NCBI GenBank assembly: GCA_902762655.1
Contig: CACWOZ010000023.1
Span: 1-55,951, forward strand
From: an uncultured Bacteroidia bacterium
GTDB lineage: Bacteria; Bacteroidota; Bacteroidia; Bacteroidales; UBA932
DNA length: 55,951 bases
Direction of reading: 5' to 3'
Position 1 is the stretch's first letter, and the number at the start of each line of letters is the position of its first letter. A program made the position numbers and the translations under genes. Under the pieces are notes generated by a model, which was not told where the DNA came from, did no database searches, and was given only the letters and a program-made list of their open reading frames with translations. This document shows positions 10,165-18,594 of the stretch, piece after piece.

Positions 10165-11435
10165 ATTCTTTCATAAATCAGGGATGCCCAGATGAAGGGG
10201 CCTACTCCCTTGGGGTCGTTTTCGGTTATCTTCTCGTGGATGTAATAATCGTAGTCGCCGCTACGGTTCTCCTTGCCGCCGAGCCCTGCCACGGCGCAGC
10301 ATTGCGTGAGGGTGATGGTGCCATCGGCTTCTTCGCGGATGAATGTCTTGACCAGGCTGCGGTAAAGGCGCTTCGCATATTTCTCATACTGAGGTTCATA
10401 TCCCTTCTCCACGGCCTTGAGATAGGTATATGCGAACATTGCGGAGCAAGTGGATTCGATGTAGTTGCCCTCGCGTCCGGGGCAGTCCAGGACCTGATAC
10501 CACATGCCCGTCTTTTTATCCGCATATCTGGGAAGAGTCTCCAGGATGCTGTGCAGTATGCCAAGCATATCGGGACGGGCGGGATGATCCTCCGGCATCC
10601 AGTCGAGCACATCCACCAGCGCCATCGCATACCAGCCCATCGCCCTGCCCCAACTGTGGGCAGACTGCCCGGTGTAAGGGTCAGACCAGAACATACTGCC
10701 GGTCTCGTCCCAGGCATGGCGGAGCAGACCGGTGGCATAATCATAGCATTTGCTGTATGAAATGCGGAACTGGTCGGCTATGTCGTCGAAGTTCACATAT
10801 TTCTCGTGAGTGCTGTTCAGGCGCGTAGCGCTATATTCGGCATAGAAAGGCTCGCCCATATAGAGACCGTCGAGCCAGACCTGGAAAGGATATATCTTCT
10901 TGTGCCAGAAGGCTCCAGCTTCTGTGCGCGGCTGGCTGCCGACCTGGATGTAGATGCTGTCCATGCAGGCGCGGTATTTCTCCTTGCCGGTGAGTTCGTA
11001 GAGTTTGAAGAGGGTCCGTGCGGGGCAGACGTGGTCCAGACTATAGTTGGATTTCTTGTAGTTCGCGCCGACGCTGCCATCCTCGCGGATTATCGCATCG
11101 TACCAGGCATCGACATACTCCAGGACGCCAGCCTTCGGAGAAGCAATGCCCGTACCGGGTTCCCCTTGCGGGACACGGACGGGCCCTTTGCTTCTCGCGG
11201 AGGGGTATGCTGCATCCAGGAACGAGAGAAGTTCGAGGCCGGTAGTGTAATTCCACTTGAGTTTCCCCGCCATCCCGTCAAGATCGGCAGCAGTGGGGCA
11301 GCGCTTCATCTCCGACTCCACCATGCGGACGGAATACGGCTTTTGCGCTGTGCAAGCGGTAATCAGGAAAACCGCCGACAGCGCCAGCAAAATAGCCGTG
11401 CCACACAACTTACTATCTATCAATCTTTTACTCAT
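10161..11435 (-). CDS. GH105 unsaturated galacturonyl/rhamnogalacturonyl hydrolase (lipoprotein)
   Basis: 424 residues with a lipoprotein signal (lipobox ending at Cys28, LITAC). An (alpha/alpha)6-barrel of the YteR/RhiN type follows. Recognisable family segments are YSLDHVCPARTLF, VWLDGLYMGEPF (Asp of the WLDGLYM block is the expected general acid/base), SAHSWGRAMGWYAMALVDVL and GPFIWASLIYE. It removes the terminal 4-deoxy-4,5-unsaturated uronate from oligogalacturonides or rhamnogalacturonan fragments made by lyases, feeding KduI. It is 70 bp downstream of the CE12-CE8 gene and overlaps the pectate lyase gene. The choice between galacturonan and rhamnogalacturonan products cannot be made from sequence; the PL1 and GH28 neighbours favour the former. 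Confidence 0.92.
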   Translation of the reverse strand: MSKRLIDSKLCGTAILLALSAVFLITACTAQKPYSVRMVESEMKRCPTAADLDGMAGKLKWNYTTGLELLSFLDAAYPSARSKGPVRVPQGEPGTGIASPKAGVLEYVDAWYDAIIREDGSVGANYKKSNYSLDHVCPARTLFKLYELTGKEKYRACMDSIYIQVGSQPRTEAGAFWHKKIYPFQVWLDGLYMGEPFYAEYSATRLNSTHEKYVNFDDIADQFRISYSKCYDYATGLLRHAWDETGSMFWSDPYTGQSAHSWGRAMGWYAMALVDVLDWMPEDHPARPDMLGILHSILETLPRYADKKTGMWYQVLDCPGREGNYIESTCSAMFAYTYLKAVEKGYEPQYEKYAKRLYRSLVKTFIREEADGTITLTQCCAVAGLGGKENRSGDYDYYIHEKITENDPKGVGPFIWASLIYERI

Positions 11436-11505
11436 TTCAGCCTATCCAAAAAACGGAACCTACTTTTAACAAACTGCTAACAATCAATAACTTACTTGGC
11501 ACGCA

Positions 11506-13158
11506 TCACCTATTATCAAACGGATTCCATTTGATGCCATCCTGCTCCTGGAACATAACTTTCTCGAAGGAGTATTCCGCGGCCTGGCGATCGCTGAGTT
11601 GGCGGCTCCACTTCACGCGCTCCTTCTTGCTGGCGGCACCGGGGCCAAAGCATTTGTATTCAGCATAGTAGGAATTCTTCTTGGTGTCCGGTTTTCCGGG
11701 CTTCTCCCAATCGTGCCAGCCCTCGGCGACAATATGAGGACCGAGTTCGCATTCGAGGAAGACCGTCTTGGCATATGCCCCCCAGGGGCGTCCCAGGTAA
11801 CACTTGTCAATTCCAGGGGCGGCCGTGAGTTTGCAGTTCCTGAACACATAGCCGTATTTCTGCCCCTCGAAAGTAGAAGCCGCTGTCACGTAACTGTTTT
11901 TCTTGCTGTGGATGGTGCAGTTCTCGAAATACGCGATGCTTGGGCCGAATATGAAATCGGTCGTTCCTTCGATGTAGCAGTCCAGGAAATAGTTGCGCTT
12001 GACACCCCCATCCTTGCCGTAGCGGCCGTAAGTGTAAACGGTATCCTGGTTGCCGATGAAACGGCACCGGTGGAAGAAGAGGAAGTCGCCATCGGTGAAC
12101 AAGGCCACCGCCTGGGCTATCTCCTTACCTTCTCCCGCACTGTTCTCGATGGTCAGATCCTCCATCGTGACATAACTGGAATGGATGTAGACACTGGCGC
12201 TGCCGGAGGTCCCGACGTTGAAATCCCTTCCGGGCCAGGTCTGCTTTGCATACTTCCCATAGGTGATGATTGTCTTGTCCGCGCCCTCGCCGCTTATGTG
12301 CAGGCGGAACTTGTTGTGGGGGATGGTTACCATCTCATTATATATGCCCGCACGTATGCGTATGCGCGTAATGACGCCGTGGCTGTAGTCGGGAGCCGCA
12401 TTGATAGCCTCCTGCACGGTCATATAGTCTCCATGACCGTCGGCGGATACCACTATGTCATAACTGGTCAGATGCCCGGCGAGTTCGGGGATTTGCTCGC
12501 GGATCTTGCTGCAGACGATCTCCGTCACTTTGCGGGCACCACTGGCCACTGTGTGGGTGTTGTCGTTCTTACCGGTGCTGATCATGAAATAGGGCTTGGA
12601 ACCTTCGTCCCCGAGACCCTCCAGCCAGTCGAGAGTGGCTGTGGTTATGTCAAGCAGAGTTACTCCCTCTTCCTCGGCAACCTGCTTCATGGCAGCAGGA
12701 TAATCGGTATGGCAGTTACGGTCGAGTTTTCCGTCCTTGAACCATCTGCGTGCTACGGGAGTAAGAAGTACGGGCTTTACACCCATCTCCTTGGCTGTGC
12801 GGACGAACATCCTCAGGTTCACCTGATAATCCCCGTACGGAGCGGCATAGCGGGCGGGGTCGTCAACTTTGGCGTCGTTATGACCGAACTGTATGAAAAG
12901 CCAGTCGCCGGGCTGCATATGCTCCTTTACCTTGTCCCAGAGTCCGAGATCGATGAAACTCTTGGTGCTGCGCCCGTTCTGGGCGTAATTCTTCACAGTC
13001 ACCTCGTCATCCATGAAATTCTGGAACATCATTCCCCAGCCGCGCTCCGGCCCAGCCTTCGCGAGATCCTTCTCCGCCATGGTGGAATCCCCGATGGTGT
13101 GGATGGTGAATGCGCTGCAGAGCAACCAGGATATCGCCAAAATACCTATCTTTTTCAT
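11506..13158 (-). CDS. Two-domain pectin esterase: SGNH/GDSL acetylesterase (CE12 type) fused to pectin methylesterase (CE8)
   Basis: 550 residues from the ATG at 13158, where a signal peptide begins (MKKIGILAISWLLC). The in-frame codons upstream, to 13218, run through a hairpin and are not expected to be coding. Domain 1 (about 18-230) is SGNH: block I IGDSTMA (Ser25), block III QFGHNDA and a C-terminal DNTHTVASG with the catalytic His, as in rhamnogalacturonan acetylesterases. Domain 2 (about 235-550) is a CE8 beta-helix with GNQDTVYTYGR, DFIFGPS and YLGRPWG, so all active-site blocks are kept. The fusion would remove acetyl and methyl groups in one polypeptide, preparing pectin for PL1 and GH28. 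Exported, without an obvious lipobox. Confidence 0.93.
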   Translation of the reverse strand: MKKIGILAISWLLCSAFTIHTIGDSTMAEKDLAKAGPERGWGMMFQNFMDDEVTVKNYAQNGRSTKSFIDLGLWDKVKEHMQPGDWLFIQFGHNDAKVDDPARYAAPYGDYQVNLRMFVRTAKEMGVKPVLLTPVARRWFKDGKLDRNCHTDYPAAMKQVAEEEGVTLLDITTATLDWLEGLGDEGSKPYFMISTGKNDNTHTVASGARKVTEIVCSKIREQIPELAGHLTSYDIVVSADGHGDYMTVQEAINAAPDYSHGVITRIRIRAGIYNEMVTIPHNKFRLHISGEGADKTIITYGKYAKQTWPGRDFNVGTSGSASVYIHSSYVTMEDLTIENSAGEGKEIAQAVALFTDGDFLFFHRCRFIGNQDTVYTYGRYGKDGGVKRNYFLDCYIEGTTDFIFGPSIAYFENCTIHSKKNSYVTAASTFEGQKYGYVFRNCKLTAAPGIDKCYLGRPWGAYAKTVFLECELGPHIVAEGWHDWEKPGKPDTKKNSYYAEYKCFGPGAASKKERVKWSRQLSDRQAAEYSFEKVMFQEQDGIKWNPFDNR

Positions 13159-13199
13159 CGTTGCGGGTCTATATCTGATTATCAAGCTTTTATAAATAT

Positions 13200-13225
13200 T
13201 CGTCTGGTACATTTTCACCAGACGA
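13200..13225. other. Perfect inverted repeat between the GH28 and CE12-CE8 genes
   Basis: TCGTCTGGT and ACCAGACGA form 9-bp perfect arms around an 8-base spacer. It lies 11 bp after the GH28 stop and 42 bp before the CE12-CE8 start. On the transcribed strand it is followed by an A/T-rich stretch but no clean T run. It could be an RNA hairpin adjusting expression between the two cistrons, a weak terminator, or a protein-binding site. Confidence 0.6.
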
Positions 13226-13235
13226 TTTTGCGTAA

Positions 13236-14726
13236 CTATTTGTCATTCAATGGGGCATCCGTGACGGGCTTACCGTTAACCAGGACGTTGTCGAAGGTAA
13301 TGCCGGTGGCGAAGTGGATCTCCGCAGGCTTTTCGGCAGTGAAATTGCTGTTGGCAAAGGAGATGCCGCTGATGGGAAGTTCCGGAAGGCCGTTGATGTA
13401 GATTGCCTGCTTTGCCCCGGCGCAGAGGATGTCGGTGAAGTGGATGTCCCGCATTTCGGGAGTGGTCTCGTCCACGGGCAGGATGTCGGATTTTCCGTCG
13501 GCGTTCATGTCGCTCGCCGCCACTCCGGCATAATAGAGATTGAAGATGACACCGTAGGAAACGATATCCTTCATATAGATGCGCTCGCACCAGATGTCCT
13601 TCACCAGTCCACCACGGCCGCGGGTGCTCTTGAAGCGGAGTCCCACGTCGGTACCGATGAATCGGCAGTCGCTGACCTTGATATTCTCCACGCCACCGGA
13701 CATCTCACTGCCGATTACGAAACCGCCGTGACCGTGATAGACCGTGCAGTCCGAGATGATGAGGTTGCGGCATTTGCGTGCATGACGGCGCCCGTCGGCG
13801 TCCTTTCCGGATTTGATGCAGATGGCATCGTCGCCTACGTCGAACGAAGAACCGGTGAGAATCACGTTCTCGCAGGCATCGATGTCGATGCCGTCGCCAT
13901 TAGCGGAATAATGGGGATTGCGGACGATTATATCCTTGATAGTAAGATCCTTGCAATAAAGCGGATGGATATTCCAGCAGGGGCTGTTCTGGAAAGTGCA
14001 GTCCTGCAGGAGAACGCGCTCGCATTCGCGCAGCGACACCATCACAGGACGAAGGAAAGTCTTGATCTCGTTCTCGTCAAGGGAAGGATCGGGATAATTA
14101 AGGCTGCCTGCGGTAGCTCGGGCCTTCTTGTATCCTTCGTCGGGGAACCATACCTTGCCGTCATCGCTCAGCACTCCCCCGCGGGCCAGAATGGTTTTCC
14201 ACTGATCGTCCGAGACTTTACGCTTCTTGACCTCGCGCCAATATTCCCCGCTGCCGTCAATCACTCCGCCACCGGTTATCGCAATATCGGTAGCGCCTTC
14301 GGCGTGGATGGGGCTTAGGCAGCGACGCACGTCAAGACCTTCGAAATTGGTGTCTATGATGGGATAGAGATCCTGGTCGGGATCGAAGACGATGACAGCA
14401 TTGCGGTCGATATTCAGTTCGATATGGCTCTTCAACCCTATCGGGCCAGTACGCCAGATTCCGGCAGGCACCTCGAGGCGTCCGCCGCCCTTTTGCACAA
14501 GAGCGTCGATTGCATCGGCGAAAGCTTGCGTATTGAGCGTCTGTCCGTCCGGCACTCCGCCGAAGTCGACGATGATGACACTATGCGAAGGAATTGATGG
14601 AGTCTGGACCGCAGCCATGTCGAAAGGCAGTCCAACATACAATGAATCAACGGTTTTGCCGCTATTGCAGCACGCAGTACAGAGTGCTGTAGAAGCGATT
14701 ATAGCTGCCAGTTGGTAAAATTTCAT
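13236..14726 (-). CDS. GH28 polygalacturonase-family glycoside hydrolase (lipoprotein)
   Basis: 496 residues with a lipoprotein signal peptide (lipobox ending at Cys19). The parallel beta-helix carries all four GH28 motifs: NGDGID (Asn276, Asp278), VGDDAICIKSG (Asp299, Asp300), GHGGFVIGSE (His332) and RFKS (Arg364, Lys366). It opens with DFGGVPDGQTLNTQAFADAI, common to Bacteroidota exo-acting GH28 enzymes. It hydrolyses alpha-1,4-galacturonan or a related pectic linkage in the periplasm or at the surface. It heads its own transcription unit: a -7 box and an operator-like inverted repeat lie in the 108-bp gap upstream, after a hairpin that follows the GH43-CE15 gene. Exo- versus endo-action and exact substrate are not decided by sequence. 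Confidence 0.95.
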   Translation of the reverse strand: MKFYQLAAIIASTALCTACCNSGKTVDSLYVGLPFDMAAVQTPSIPSHSVIIVDFGGVPDGQTLNTQAFADAIDALVQKGGGRLEVPAGIWRTGPIGLKSHIELNIDRNAVIVFDPDQDLYPIIDTNFEGLDVRRCLSPIHAEGATDIAITGGGVIDGSGEYWREVKKRKVSDDQWKTILARGGVLSDDGKVWFPDEGYKKARATAGSLNYPDPSLDENEIKTFLRPVMVSLRECERVLLQDCTFQNSPCWNIHPLYCKDLTIKDIIVRNPHYSANGDGIDIDACENVILTGSSFDVGDDAICIKSGKDADGRRHARKCRNLIISDCTVYHGHGGFVIGSEMSGGVENIKVSDCRFIGTDVGLRFKSTRGRGGLVKDIWCERIYMKDIVSYGVIFNLYYAGVAASDMNADGKSDILPVDETTPEMRDIHFTDILCAGAKQAIYINGLPELPISGISFANSNFTAEKPAEIHFATGITFDNVLVNGKPVTDAPLNDK

Positions 14727-14745
14727 TGGTTAACAGTTATTATAT

Positions 14746-14760
14746 GGGCACGCAAATATA
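14746..14760 (-). promoter_or_regulatory. -7 promoter box of the GH28 operon with an adjacent operator half-site
   Basis: On the minus strand TATATTTG (14760-14753) matches the Bacteroidota -7 consensus TAnnTTTG and is followed at once by CGTGCCC (14752-14746), one half of the operator-like repeat centred 40 bp upstream. Transcription would start in or next to this half-site, about 20-25 bases before the GH28 ATG. No good -33 TTG is seen; the full inverted repeat occupies that position. Confidence 0.6.
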
Positions 14761-14775
14761 ATAACTTTTTTCGAT

Positions 14776-14795
14776 TTCCGTGCACGGGCACGGAA
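14776..14795. promoter_or_regulatory. Operator-like inverted repeat upstream of GH28
   Basis: Perfect inverted repeat with 8-bp arms (TTCCGTGC / GCACGGAA) around ACGG. The 13-bp core CGTGCACGGGCAC recurs at 20250-20262 just ahead of kduD. The dyad with central CG resembles LacI-family operators, which is inference only; no regulator gene is present in the window. It overlaps the expected -33 region of the GH28 promoter. Confidence 0.65.
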
Positions 14796-14811
14796 CTAAC
14801 TGTCAATTATT

Positions 14812-14829
14812 TTTCATTTTCAAATGAAA
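14812..14829 (-). terminator. Palindrome after the GH43-CE15 gene, probable weak terminator
   Basis: TTTCATTT-TC-AAATGAAA, perfect 8-bp arms with a 2-base centre, 5 bp after the GH43-CE15 stop (minus strand), followed by AATAATT. The stem is A/T-rich, so termination would be weak. It fits with GH28 having its own promoter just downstream. Confidence 0.45.
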
Positions 14830-14834
14830 CGGTC

Positions 14835-17642
14835 TTATTTCAGGAATCTATCGGCAAAATCGATATAGTTCTGCCAGTCGTAAAGGACGATGTCATGCTT
14901 TCCGGAACGGATATGATGTCCAAGGGGGCCATGTACTTCAGGCTTCTCCACTTCCGGCATCTTCGTAGAAGTGAATCCCTCTACGCCATATAGTTTGTAC
15001 ACCTTTGATGCTTCTACCAGACTCAGGTATTCTCCGTAAGGATCCGCCCATAGATCCTCCGAACAACTCTCTATATAGAGCGGACGAGGGGCTATCAACG
15101 CGAGGAGTTCGTGCTGATCTAACGGAAGAAGGTCCTCATTATCAGCATATTTATAGAAATTCGGGCACCACCAGTGAGGGAAGGAACTGCCTATGCGGCG
15201 AAGGGTCTCCCCATAGTGCCTGCGTGATATGGCTGCTCCTCCGCAGCCTGATGCGTTTGAAATAACTATCGCGAAGCGAGGATCGGTGGCTCCTGCCCAA
15301 AGAGCGGTTTTCCCCAGACGCGAATGCCCCAGGACAGCGACCTTGTCTGCCGCAACATCAGGATCTGTCTCCAGATAATCGAGGGCACGGGAAAGTCCCC
15401 AGGCCCAGGCGGCGATATTGCCCCAGGAGTCGCCCTTGCGCTCCTCGGGGCCGTAATGGCCGATAACGCCGTTCTTGAATCCGTCATCGAAATCAGGGTC
15501 GACATCCTCATAGCAAAAGGACGCCACTCCATATCCGTGGTCGATGGCATATTCTATGGGCCAGCGGTAGGCCTTGGCGCCACGCACAGGCCCGCTCAAA
15601 AAACTTCCGCGGACAGTGCATGCCGTAACGACTGACTTATCAGTAGTAACCGAAACATTCCCCTGAAAATTCGCCCCCAAGAAAACCGGAACAGGACCGG
15701 AGGCAGCCTCAGGTGTATAGAGAAGCAGCGTAAGGCCCTGTGTTTCTGCAGCATCGAACCAAATGCGCACCTGCTTGCGAATGGCTTTCCCGCCAAAGGC
15801 CTCGCCAGATTCCAGCAGATTGAAATGCAATTCTGAAGGCCTGCCGACGGGGGCCTTGCCATATATTTCGGAAGCGAACAATTCCAGCAGTTCCGGTCTG
15901 AGTTTCTTTTCCCATTCCTTAACAGTGCGCACCGGCCTGCCATTCTTCGTCATCAGAGCATCGGGCAACTGATAATCAGGCACTTTAGACTCATCATACT
16001 GATAAGTTTTATGATCGCCGAGTTCGCGGGTAATACGGAATTCCGTAATATCCAAATGCCCGCCGTCATTCTTCGGCTTAGATCGGTTACACCAGAAACC
16101 GAACCTGCTGCCAACCCACTTGCCCGGCTGGCAAACGAACCCGTCTGGCATCTTGATGTATTCTTTACCATCCAGACTGTAACTGAAACGGGCGACCACC
16201 TCTTTCTCTGCTATGCGGGGATAAACCTGCATCATCACCCATACTGTTGCGATACCTGACTCGTAAGGCAGGGTAAGCAGTTCCTCCACCTTCTCCTCGC
16301 CGCCATTCTCAGCATCGTTGCAGACTATATACTGAAGGCGGGCGCTTCCGGTATCATCTGCCAGACGGAACCCGGCATACGAAGAACCCATGGCCACCAT
16401 TCCGGCATTTTCTCCCAACCCCATATGAGGGCAGAACCCGAGTTTGGCAAATACCTTGAATCGTTCTTCGGGAAATTTCTGTGTCAGCAAGTTACGAATA
16501 TCCCAAAGATTGTTGGAACCGCCTTTACTTTCAGCCGAAAACAATCTTACTCCCCCCTCTGGAATCGCATAATGCCAGTAGGGAGATGGCACCGAAGGAT
16601 ATTGCCACTCGAGGTCCAATCCATAAGGTTTGTACGCAGAGCTGTTACGACGGCGGTCCCATTCGTTATAGGGGATATTCGTCACCCCGAAGGGTGCAGT
16701 CCAACTGTCCACCGGCTGTCCGCAACCGTCTCCATCAGCATCATGTCCGATTACCGGCCAGCCATTCTCCCTCCACTCCATAGGCTGCAGATGGACTATC
16801 CGGCCGTATGCACCCTTGTCCTGGAAATGTATGAACCAGTCGCTGCCCTGCGGGGTGTCCACCCACGCTCCCTGATGAGGGCCGTTAATCGTACCCTCGG
16901 CCGGAGCCATCACGACCTTCTCCTCGTAAGGGCCGAAAGGGTCATCGGCTCGAAGCACGGTCTGCCATCCGGTCCTGACACCGCCCGCCGGGCAGAAAAT
17001 GTAGTATTTTCCATCCCGCTTGTACATCTTTGTTCCCTCGATAGTGGGCTGGCTAGCATGCCCGTCGAACACCATACGCGATGGCCCGAGAAGTTTTGTA
17101 CCATCCGGCGACATGGGGGCCACGAACACTACGCTCTTGAGCCCAGCGCGCGAACCAGCGGCTGCATGGCTGAGGTAGGCCTTTCCATCATCATCCCACA
17201 AAGGACTGGGATCTATAAATCCCCTGCCTCTATATACCCACACCGGAGCCTCCCATTCTCCAAACGGGTCCTGAGTTTTCACCATAAAGATCCCCCTGTC
17301 GGGGTCTCCGCAATAGATGTAGAACCATCCGTCGTGATAGCGGATTGCCGGAGCCCATACGCCGTTTCCGTGCTGGACACGGGCGACACTCTGTGGCTTG
17401 AACTGGTATGTGTAATCAGTAAGGGCAGCACCAACGAGTTCCCAATTGACGAGGTCTTTCGAATGAAGGATCGGAAGTCCTGGAAAATAATTGAATGACG
17501 ATGCTGTCATATAGTAGTCGTCCCCGACGCGGCAGACATCAGGATCGGAATAATCCACATGCATGATGGGATTAGAATAGCGCACCTGCGCCACCGCTAC
17601 GATTTGCAGCAATGCCGCGACAAAAACGACCAACTTTTTCAT
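14835..17642 (-). CDS. GH43 glycosidase fused to a CE15-like carbohydrate esterase
   Basis: 935 residues, signal peptide to about 18. Residues about 20-320 form a GH43 five-bladed propeller: catalytic base in YSDPDV (Asp33), pKa modulator in GFIDPSP (Asp144), general acid in TIEGTKMYKRDGKYY (Glu202). Residues about 335-540 resemble the beta-sandwich that follows many GH43 domains. Residues about 555-935 form an alpha/beta-hydrolase of glucuronoyl-esterase (CE15) type, with nucleophile motif GHSRLGK (Ser774), SGCGGAAISRR (about 798) and PLGHHIRSG (His909). GH43 members remove arabinose or xylose side chains; CE15 enzymes cleave uronoyl esters. In this locus the pair probably trims substituted pectin, but substrates are inferred. 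The gene follows the DUF4861 gene by 2 bp. Confidence 0.9.
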   Translation of the reverse strand: MKKLVVFVAALLQIVAVAQVRYSNPIMHVDYSDPDVCRVGDDYYMTASSFNYFPGLPILHSKDLVNWELVGAALTDYTYQFKPQSVARVQHGNGVWAPAIRYHDGWFYIYCGDPDRGIFMVKTQDPFGEWEAPVWVYRGRGFIDPSPLWDDDGKAYLSHAAAGSRAGLKSVVFVAPMSPDGTKLLGPSRMVFDGHASQPTIEGTKMYKRDGKYYIFCPAGGVRTGWQTVLRADDPFGPYEEKVVMAPAEGTINGPHQGAWVDTPQGSDWFIHFQDKGAYGRIVHLQPMEWRENGWPVIGHDADGDGCGQPVDSWTAPFGVTNIPYNEWDRRRNSSAYKPYGLDLEWQYPSVPSPYWHYAIPEGGVRLFSAESKGGSNNLWDIRNLLTQKFPEERFKVFAKLGFCPHMGLGENAGMVAMGSSYAGFRLADDTGSARLQYIVCNDAENGGEEKVEELLTLPYESGIATVWVMMQVYPRIAEKEVVARFSYSLDGKEYIKMPDGFVCQPGKWVGSRFGFWCNRSKPKNDGGHLDITEFRITRELGDHKTYQYDESKVPDYQLPDALMTKNGRPVRTVKEWEKKLRPELLELFASEIYGKAPVGRPSELHFNLLESGEAFGGKAIRKQVRIWFDAAETQGLTLLLYTPEAASGPVPVFLGANFQGNVSVTTDKSVVTACTVRGSFLSGPVRGAKAYRWPIEYAIDHGYGVASFCYEDVDPDFDDGFKNGVIGHYGPEERKGDSWGNIAAWAWGLSRALDYLETDPDVAADKVAVLGHSRLGKTALWAGATDPRFAIVISNASGCGGAAISRRHYGETLRRIGSSFPHWWCPNFYKYADNEDLLPLDQHELLALIAPRPLYIESCSEDLWADPYGEYLSLVEASKVYKLYGVEGFTSTKMPEVEKPEVHGPLGHHIRSGKHDIVLYDWQNYIDFADRFLK

Positions 17643-17644
17643 GC

Positions 17645-18505
17645 TCAGAAATTTGCAGATAGTTCAAACCACTCTGCGGAACCCTTGATTTCTCCCTTGC
17701 TCCAGCAAGATCCGAACCAGTACTCCAAGGGTTGGCCGGAAGCCACCTTCTTGAGGCAGACTCCGTGACGGCCGCTGTCGACCATGGTCACACAGCCGGC
17801 TTCGGGCATAATCACGGCAACACCGAGCATTCCGTCTTCGGGCTCGACACTCTGGTCTGAAGCCTTCTCCCAGATTGCATAGTAATCATCGCCGAAGGCC
17901 TCTGCCTCGATGGTCTCAAGGTCGGGATGGCGGAAGATTCCTGCAGCAATAGTCAGGGAGTCCTTGTTGAAAGTGTAGACATCTTCAACCTTGCAGAAAT
18001 ATGAATCTGCGAACACGGTGACTGTCTTGTCGAGTTTTACGGTGACCTCTCCTGCCTGCCACTCGGGATAGTGCAACACGAAGCTAATCTCATCCGGGCT
18101 CTCGTTAAGCACCTCGCTGCTGCGGTAATTCGTTGCAGGATAACAAAGTACATCATCAATAAACGGGACCGAGCCGCCGCCACCGAGACTGACCGCAACT
18201 TTATAGCAGTCCTTTCCGCCGTGGTCCTGATGATAATAGTTCCCGTTTCCCGGCTTGACCGCTTCGGCATACCAGTCGTTGGCCACCAGCGCACCTGGGA
18301 GTTTTACCCAAATGTCGATACCCGGCGAGGTGGGATTTCCCTCCAGTGCCTTTCCGTAAAAACGACCGGCTATGAGATTATTCTCAAATACGAAATCGTC
18401 GGCCCTTTCAGGCACTGCGCGCGCCATGACCCTCTGCTCCTTCTGCTTTCCGGCACAGGCGGCAAGCAGCGCGACCGCCAACAATATAACTACAATTCTT
18501 TTCAT
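17645..18505 (-). CDS. DUF4861-family lipoprotein (pectin locus)
   Basis: 286 residues, lipoprotein signal (lipobox ending at Cys17, LLAAC). The body (ADDFVFENNLIAGRFYGKALEGN, SPGIDIWVK, HQDHGGKDCYKV, YWFGSCWSKGEI) matches the DUF4861 family known from pectin and ulvan-type loci of Bacteroidota. It is beta-sandwich rich with many conserved aromatic and acidic residues. The family has no firmly assigned function that I can quote; a role in binding or processing uronate oligosaccharides is inferred from its place between kduI and GH43-CE15. The 89-bp gap upstream holds two copies of a 32-34 bp element. Confidence 0.8.
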   Translation of the reverse strand: MKRIVVILLAVALLAACAGKQKEQRVMARAVPERADDFVFENNLIAGRFYGKALEGNPTSPGIDIWVKLPGALVANDWYAEAVKPGNGNYYHQDHGGKDCYKVAVSLGGGGSVPFIDDVLCYPATNYRSSEVLNESPDEISFVLHYPEWQAGEVTVKLDKTVTVFADSYFCKVEDVYTFNKDSLTIAAGIFRHPDLETIEAEAFGDDYYAIWEKASDQSVEPEDGMLGVAVIMPEAGCVTMVDSGRHGVCLKKVASGQPLEYWFGSCWSKGEIKGSAEWFELSANF

Positions 18506-18588
18506 TTTGTTCCCGTTTTAAATGGTTTATCGGAACAAATGCTTCAAAAAGACAGGTTTGTTCCCGTTTTGGCTGGTTTTTCGGAACA
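18506..18588. repeat. Two tandem TTTGTTCC...GGAACA elements between kduI and the DUF4861 gene
   Basis: Copies at 18506-18539 and 18557-18588, spaced 51 bp start to start. Each has TTTGTTCCCGTTTT, three variable bases, TGGTTT and ends TCGGAACA. Each copy is itself an inverted repeat (TGTTCC / GGAACA around about 20 bases), so each could fold as RNA or bind a dimer. The second inverted arm of the first copy ends against the DUF4861 start codon region. Confidence 0.85.
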
Positions 18589-18594
18589 GAAAAA

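Noticed and set aside
13159-13218. Extended N terminus of the CE12-CE8 protein starting at 13218
   Set aside because: It would precede a complete signal peptide with 20 residues and overlap a 9-bp hairpin; ATG 13158 fits better.
11599-13401. 600-codon plus-strand frame opposite the CE12-CE8 gene
   Set aside because: The minus-strand frame holds complete SGNH and CE8 motifs; the plus frame has no recognisable features.
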